Source of the DNA: Myxococcota bacterium
GTDB taxonomy: Bacteria > Myxococcota_A > UBA9160 > PR03
Assembly (NCBI GenBank): GCA_030066475.1
Contig: JASJBO010000212.1
Location: 1 to 17,779, forward strand
Reading direction: 5' to 3'
Length of the DNA: 17,779 nucleotides
The notes below the pieces were generated by a model, which searched no databases, was not told the origin of the DNA, and saw nothing but the letters and a program-made list of their open reading frames with translations. The first letter of the stretch is position 1, and each line of letters begins with the position of its first letter. Both the position numbers and the translations under genes were made by a program. Of this stretch, positions 15,157-17,779 are shown piece by piece.

Positions 15157-15164
15157 ATCTCCTT
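15157..15164 (-). promoter_or_regulatory. Shine-Dalgarno of the MaoC gene
   Basis: On the minus strand AAGGAGAT sits 7 bases before the ATG at 15149. It settles the start against any longer frame. Confidence 0.7.
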
Positions 15165-15195
15165 CCTTCGCGGAACCGGGCAGGTACTCTACCGC

Positions 15196-15214
15196 ACCTC
15201 GCGGAGGTCCCTCC
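15196..15214 (+). promoter_or_regulatory. GST ribosome-binding site within two competing hairpins
   Basis: The Shine-Dalgarno GGAGG (15203-15207) lies 7 bases before the ATG at 15215. Upstream, ACCTC-GCG-GAGGT (15196-15208) is a perfect hairpin hiding it. Downstream, GGAG-GTCC-CTCC (15203-15214) can hide it instead. Both are short, so regulation is only possible, not shown. Confidence 0.4.
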
Positions 15215-15820
15215 ATGCTGCGGCTCCACGACTACCACGAATCGGGAAACGGCTACAAGGTGCGGCTGCTGCTTCACCAGCTCGGCATCCCGTTCGAGCG
15301 GGTCGAGCGGGACATCCTGAAGGGCGAGACGCGCACGCCCGAGTTCCTGGCGCTCAATGCCAACGGCAAGATCCCGACGCTCGAGCTCGAGGACGGCACC
15401 TGCCTGGCCGAGTCGAACGCGATCCTCTGGTATCTCGCCGAGGGCACGCCGCTGCTTCCCGCCGACCGGCGGGGCCGCGCCGAGGTGCTGCGCTGGATGT
15501 TCTTCGAGCAGTACAGCCACGAGCCCTGCGTCGCGGTGCTGCGCTTCTGGACGTTCGCCGGGCAGCTCGACCAGCACACGGCGGAGGAGGTCGCCGCGAA
15601 GCGCGCCGGCGGCGAGCGCGCGCTGGCCGTCATGGAGGGCCACCTGGCCGCGCGCGACTTCTTCGTGGGCGACGCCTACTCGATCGCGGACGTCGCGCTC
15701 TACGCCTACACGCACGTCGCCGCGGAGGGCGGCTTCGACCTCTCGCGCTACCCGGCCGTCGGGCGCTGGCTCGCGCGCGTGGCCGCGCAGCCGAACCACG
15801 TCCCGATCACGAAGCTCTGA
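15215..15820 (+). CDS. glutathione S-transferase
   Basis: This 201-residue soluble GST has the thioredoxin-like N-domain followed by an all-helical C-domain. MLRLHDYHESGNGYKVRLLL places a candidate catalytic Ser at S10 beside the first helix. NANGKIPTLELEDG (48-61) carries the cis-proline P54, and LAESNAILWYLAEG (64-77) has the E66-S67 pair that binds the glutathione gamma-glutamyl group. In the C-domain, FFVGDAYSIADVALYAYTHVA holds the N-capping box (S/T-x-x-D as SIAD), typical of the fold. It catalyses glutathione conjugation or isomerisation; the sequence does not reveal the substrate. It is divergent from MaoC and ends 1 base before the stop of the convergent acyl-CoA dehydrogenase. A ribosome-site hairpin precedes it. 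Confidence 0.93.
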   Translation: MLRLHDYHESGNGYKVRLLLHQLGIPFERVERDILKGETRTPEFLALNANGKIPTLELEDGTCLAESNAILWYLAEGTPLLPADRRGRAEVLRWMFFEQYSHEPCVAVLRFWTFAGQLDQHTAEEVAAKRAGGERALAVMEGHLAARDFFVGDAYSIADVALYAYTHVAAEGGFDLSRYPAVGRWLARVAAQPNHVPITKL

Positions 15821-15821
15821 C

Positions 15822-16976
15822 TCAGCGCACCTCGGCGTCGAAGCCGCGCAGGCGCTGGAAGCGGTCGACGTGGTAGTCGGCGTCGCCGAACAGGCCCTGG
15901 AGCACGCGCAGGCGCTTGAAGAACAGGCCCTCGTCCTGCTCGTCGGTCACGCCGATGCCGCCGAAGAGCTGGATGGCGTTCTCCATCACGTACCAGGCGC
16001 CGTCCTGGAGCTGCAGCTTGGCCGCGGAGATCTCGGCCTGGCGCACCTCGGGGTCCGCGTGGTCGGCCTGGATCGCCGCCAGGATCATCGTGGAGCGGCA
16101 CAGCTCGGTCTCGGCGAACATGTCGGCGGCCCGGTGCTGGAGCGCCTGGAAGCTGCCGATCGGGACGCCGAACTGCTCGCGCTGCTTCAGGTAGGCCACG
16201 GTGCGCTCGAACAGCTCCTGCACCTCGCCCAGGCCCTCGGCGCAGGCCGCCGCGGCGCCGCGGTCGAGTGCCCACTCGAGCAGCGGGAGCGCGCCGTCCA
16301 CCTCGCCGATCACGCGGTCGGCGTCGACGGCGACACCGTCGAGCTTCAGCAGGGCCGTGCGCTGGCCGTCCATGCCGGGCACCCGGAGCCGCTCGAGCCC
16401 GGCGGACCCGGCGTCCACCGCGAACAGGGTGAGCCCCGCGCGGTCGAGCTGGTCGCCCGCGGTGCGGGCCACGACCAGCACCTGGTCGGCGGCGTGGCCG
16501 TTGAGCACCCAGACCTTCTCGCCCGAGAGCCGGAAGCCCGAGCCATCGCGCTCGGCGCGCGTGAGGCAGTCGGCCGGGTCGTAGCGGCTCTGCCGCTCGG
16601 CGTAGGCCAGCGCCAGCGAGGTGCGCCCCGCGACCATCGGCGCCAGCAGCGCCTCGACCTGCGCCTCGCTGCCGAAGCGCGACAGCAGCCCGCCGGCCAG
16701 CACCACCGAGGGCAGCATCGGCTCGGGTACCAGGCCGCGGCCGAGCTGCTCGAGGATCAGCGCCAGGTCGACGAAGCGGCCGCCGAAGCCGCCCTGCGCC
16801 TCCGGCACCTCGACGCCGAGCCAGCCGTACTCGGCCATCGCCTCCCACATCTCGGGCTCCCAGCCGCGCTCGGTGTCGCGCAGCTTGCGGAAGCGCTCCA
16901 CGGGGGAGTCGTTGGCCACGAACTTGGCCACCGCGTCGACGATGATCTGCTGCTCTTCGCTGAGATCGAAGTTCAT
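15822..16976 (-). CDS. acyl-CoA dehydrogenase family protein, probable non-catalytic subunit
   Basis: This 384-residue flavoprotein has the acyl-CoA dehydrogenase layout: N-terminal helices (MNFDLSEEQQIIVDAVAKF, 1-19), PEAQGGFGG (58-66), central beta domain with LSGEKVWVLNG (150-160), and C-terminal helices with YLKQREQFGVPIGSFQALQHR (262-282) and QLFGGIGVTDEQ (336-347), which contact FAD. The usual C-terminal catalytic Glu site (before the GTS-like turn) reads GLFGD, with Phe363. The alternative helix-G Glu used by isovaleryl-CoA dehydrogenase aligns with D238 in WALDRG. A classic catalytic base is therefore missing or replaced by Asp. Its partner gene stops 11 bases upstream. AAGGA, overlapping that stop, is its Shine-Dalgarno, which fixes the ATG at 16976 although the frame stays open further upstream. 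This fits an alpha2beta2-type FadE pair as known from actinobacterial sterol-degrading enzymes. Confidence 0.88.
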   Translation of the reverse strand: MNFDLSEEQQIIVDAVAKFVANDSPVERFRKLRDTERGWEPEMWEAMAEYGWLGVEVPEAQGGFGGRFVDLALILEQLGRGLVPEPMLPSVVLAGGLLSRFGSEAQVEALLAPMVAGRTSLALAYAERQSRYDPADCLTRAERDGSGFRLSGEKVWVLNGHAADQVLVVARTAGDQLDRAGLTLFAVDAGSAGLERLRVPGMDGQRTALLKLDGVAVDADRVIGEVDGALPLLEWALDRGAAAACAEGLGEVQELFERTVAYLKQREQFGVPIGSFQALQHRAADMFAETELCRSTMILAAIQADHADPEVRQAEISAAKLQLQDGAWYVMENAIQLFGGIGVTDEQDEGLFFKRLRVLQGLFGDADYHVDRFQRLRGFDAEVR

Positions 16977-16987
16977 GGTCGTGTCCT

Positions 16988-17779
16988 TCAGCCCGTCGGC
17001 AGGCCCAGGATGTGCTTGGCGATGATGTTGCGCTGGACCTCGTTCGAGCCGCCGTAGATCGTCGCCGCGCGCAGGTAGTTGTACTGGGACGCGACCGACG
17101 ACTCCCACTCCGGGAGCGCTTCGGCGGGCGAGTCGATCCAGCCGATCGCGTCGTGCCCCATGGCGTCCATCGCCAGCTCGGTGGTCTCCTGCTGGATCTC
17201 GGTGCCCACCAGCTTGAGCAGCGAGCTCTCGGGGCCCGGCGCCCGGCCGAGCTGGGCGGCGGCCAGGGTGCGCAGGTTGGCCATCTCGAGCGCCCGCAGC
17301 CGCATCTCGAGCCGCGCGATGCGGCGCCGGAAGGCCCCGTCCTCGAGCAGCGTTCCCCGGCCCACCGGCGTGTCGCGCGCGATGCGCTTGACCAGGGCGA
17401 GGTAGCGCGACGACTCGCCGATGCCGCCGATCCCGGTGCGCTCGTGCCCGAGCAGGGCCTTCGCCATCGTCCAGCCGCCGTTCTCGGGCCCGACGCGGTT
17501 GGCCTGCGGCACGCGCGCGTCCTGGAACCAGGTCTCCGAGAACGCCAGCGTCCCGCCGGTGGTGAGGAACGGCTTCACCGTGATGCCGGGGGTGTTCTTG
17601 ATGTCGGCGAGGATGAAGGTGATGCCCTCCTGCTTCTTGCCCGACGAGTCGGTGCGGGCCAGCAGGAAGATCCAGTCGGCGTACTGGGCGTAGGTGGTCC
17701 AGGTCTTCTGGCCGTTCAGGACGTAGTCGTCGCCGTCCTTTTCGGCGCGGAGCTGGAGCGCCGCCAGGTCGGAGCCGGC
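16988..17779 (-). CDS. acyl-CoA dehydrogenase, catalytic-type subunit (5' end outside window)
   Basis: The last 263 residues of an acyl-CoA dehydrogenase; the start lies beyond the window. At the window edge AGSDLAALQLRAEKDGD is the segment just before the central beta domain. NGQKTWTTYAQYADWIFLL and KKQEGITFILADI follow, all typical of FadE-type enzymes. GHERTGIGGIG places a Glu (E113 of the visible part) at the helix-G position that serves as base in isovaleryl-CoA dehydrogenase. The C-terminal turn is IYGGSNEVQRNII, with Gly in place of the medium-chain-type Glu. SNEVQRNIIAKHILGL is the standard end. The stop at 16990-16988 overlaps the Shine-Dalgarno of the next dehydrogenase gene, so the two are made together. 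Substrate unknown: fatty, branched or steroid-like acyl-CoA are all possible. Confidence 0.9.
   Translation of the reverse strand, partial: AGSDLAALQLRAEKDGDDYVLNGQKTWTTYAQYADWIFLLARTDSSGKKQEGITFILADIKNTPGITVKPFLTTGGTLAFSETWFQDARVPQANRVGPENGGWTMAKALLGHERTGIGGIGESSRYLALVKRIARDTPVGRGTLLEDGAFRRRIARLEMRLRALEMANLRTLAAAQLGRAPGPESSLLKLVGTEIQQETTELAMDAMGHDAIGWIDSPAEALPEWESSVASQYNYLRAATIYGGSNEVQRNIIAKHILGLPTG

Noticed and set aside
15822..17108. A 428-residue version of the downstream acyl-CoA dehydrogenase starting at 17108
   Set aside because: The extra 44 residues overlap the partner gene and have no family match. The ATG at 16976 has its own Shine-Dalgarno and the family's usual N-terminus.
1..17779. 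Defence island, CRISPR, prophage, transposon or biosynthetic cluster
   Set aside because: No direct-repeat array, integrase, transposase, nuclease, toxin-antitoxin pair or core biosynthetic enzyme was found. The single methyltransferase tail at the left edge is not enough to call a biosynthetic cluster.

Overview
The window reads as ordinary, very GC-rich chromosomal DNA (about 70% G+C by eye, third codon positions almost all G or C) from a free-living Gram-negative bacterium. Gram-negative character comes from a lipid A-type acyltransferase next to an AmpG-type muropeptide permease, and from a secreted heme protein with a periplasmic signal peptide. The mix of paired acyl-CoA dehydrogenases, a MaoC hydratase, a GST and a beta-propeller/cytochrome fusion suits high-GC delta-proteobacteria-like lineages (Myxococcota, Binatota and relatives). 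That placement is inference; there is no rRNA or other marker here. I see no tRNA, rRNA, CRISPR array, insertion sequence, integrase or attachment site. Coding density is high and no gene-free stretch exceeds 300 bases. The longest gaps are 1721-1883 and 9029-9215.

Layout. 1-351 is the tail of an O-methyltransferase. 413-2888 (+) carries an AmpG-like permease and an LpxL/HtrB-like acyltransferase, a small envelope group. It meets, across a strong hairpin at 2893-2920, a two-gene minus-strand unit: an aldo/keto reductase (2914-3945) preceded by a variant M19 dipeptidase (3979-5058). Divergent from the dipeptidase runs a plus-strand unit: a CDF metal transporter of the ZnT9-like type (5105-6049), an overlapping amidase (6042-7499) and a LOG-family protein (7550-8689). 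A 93-residue orphan on the minus strand (8747-9028) follows. Divergent from it is a 991-residue secreted protein (9216-12191) combining a YVTN-type beta-propeller, a cytochrome c peroxidase-like heme region and a C-terminal IPT/TIG-like domain. Next come an unrecognised 342-residue protein (12270-13298) and, 4 bases later, a YheT-type alpha/beta hydrolase (13303-14292).

The right end is lipid/CoA-type metabolism: a RidA protein and MaoC hydratase on the minus strand (14274-15149), a divergent GST (15215-15820), and two tightly coupled acyl-CoA dehydrogenases on the minus strand (15822-17779, the second cut by the window edge). The two dehydrogenases look like complementary subunits: only the upstream one has a recognisable catalytic glutamate. 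With MaoC they suggest beta-oxidation-like breakdown of an acyl-CoA, possibly with a bulky substrate.

Most of the window is recognisable household and accessory metabolism. I did not find a clearly new multi-gene system. The best candidates for something undescribed are the heme/propeller protein with an expanded C-x6-C-H second motif, the unknown 342-residue protein coupled to the YheT-type hydrolase, the M19 subfamily with altered metal-site residues, and the dehydrogenase pair.
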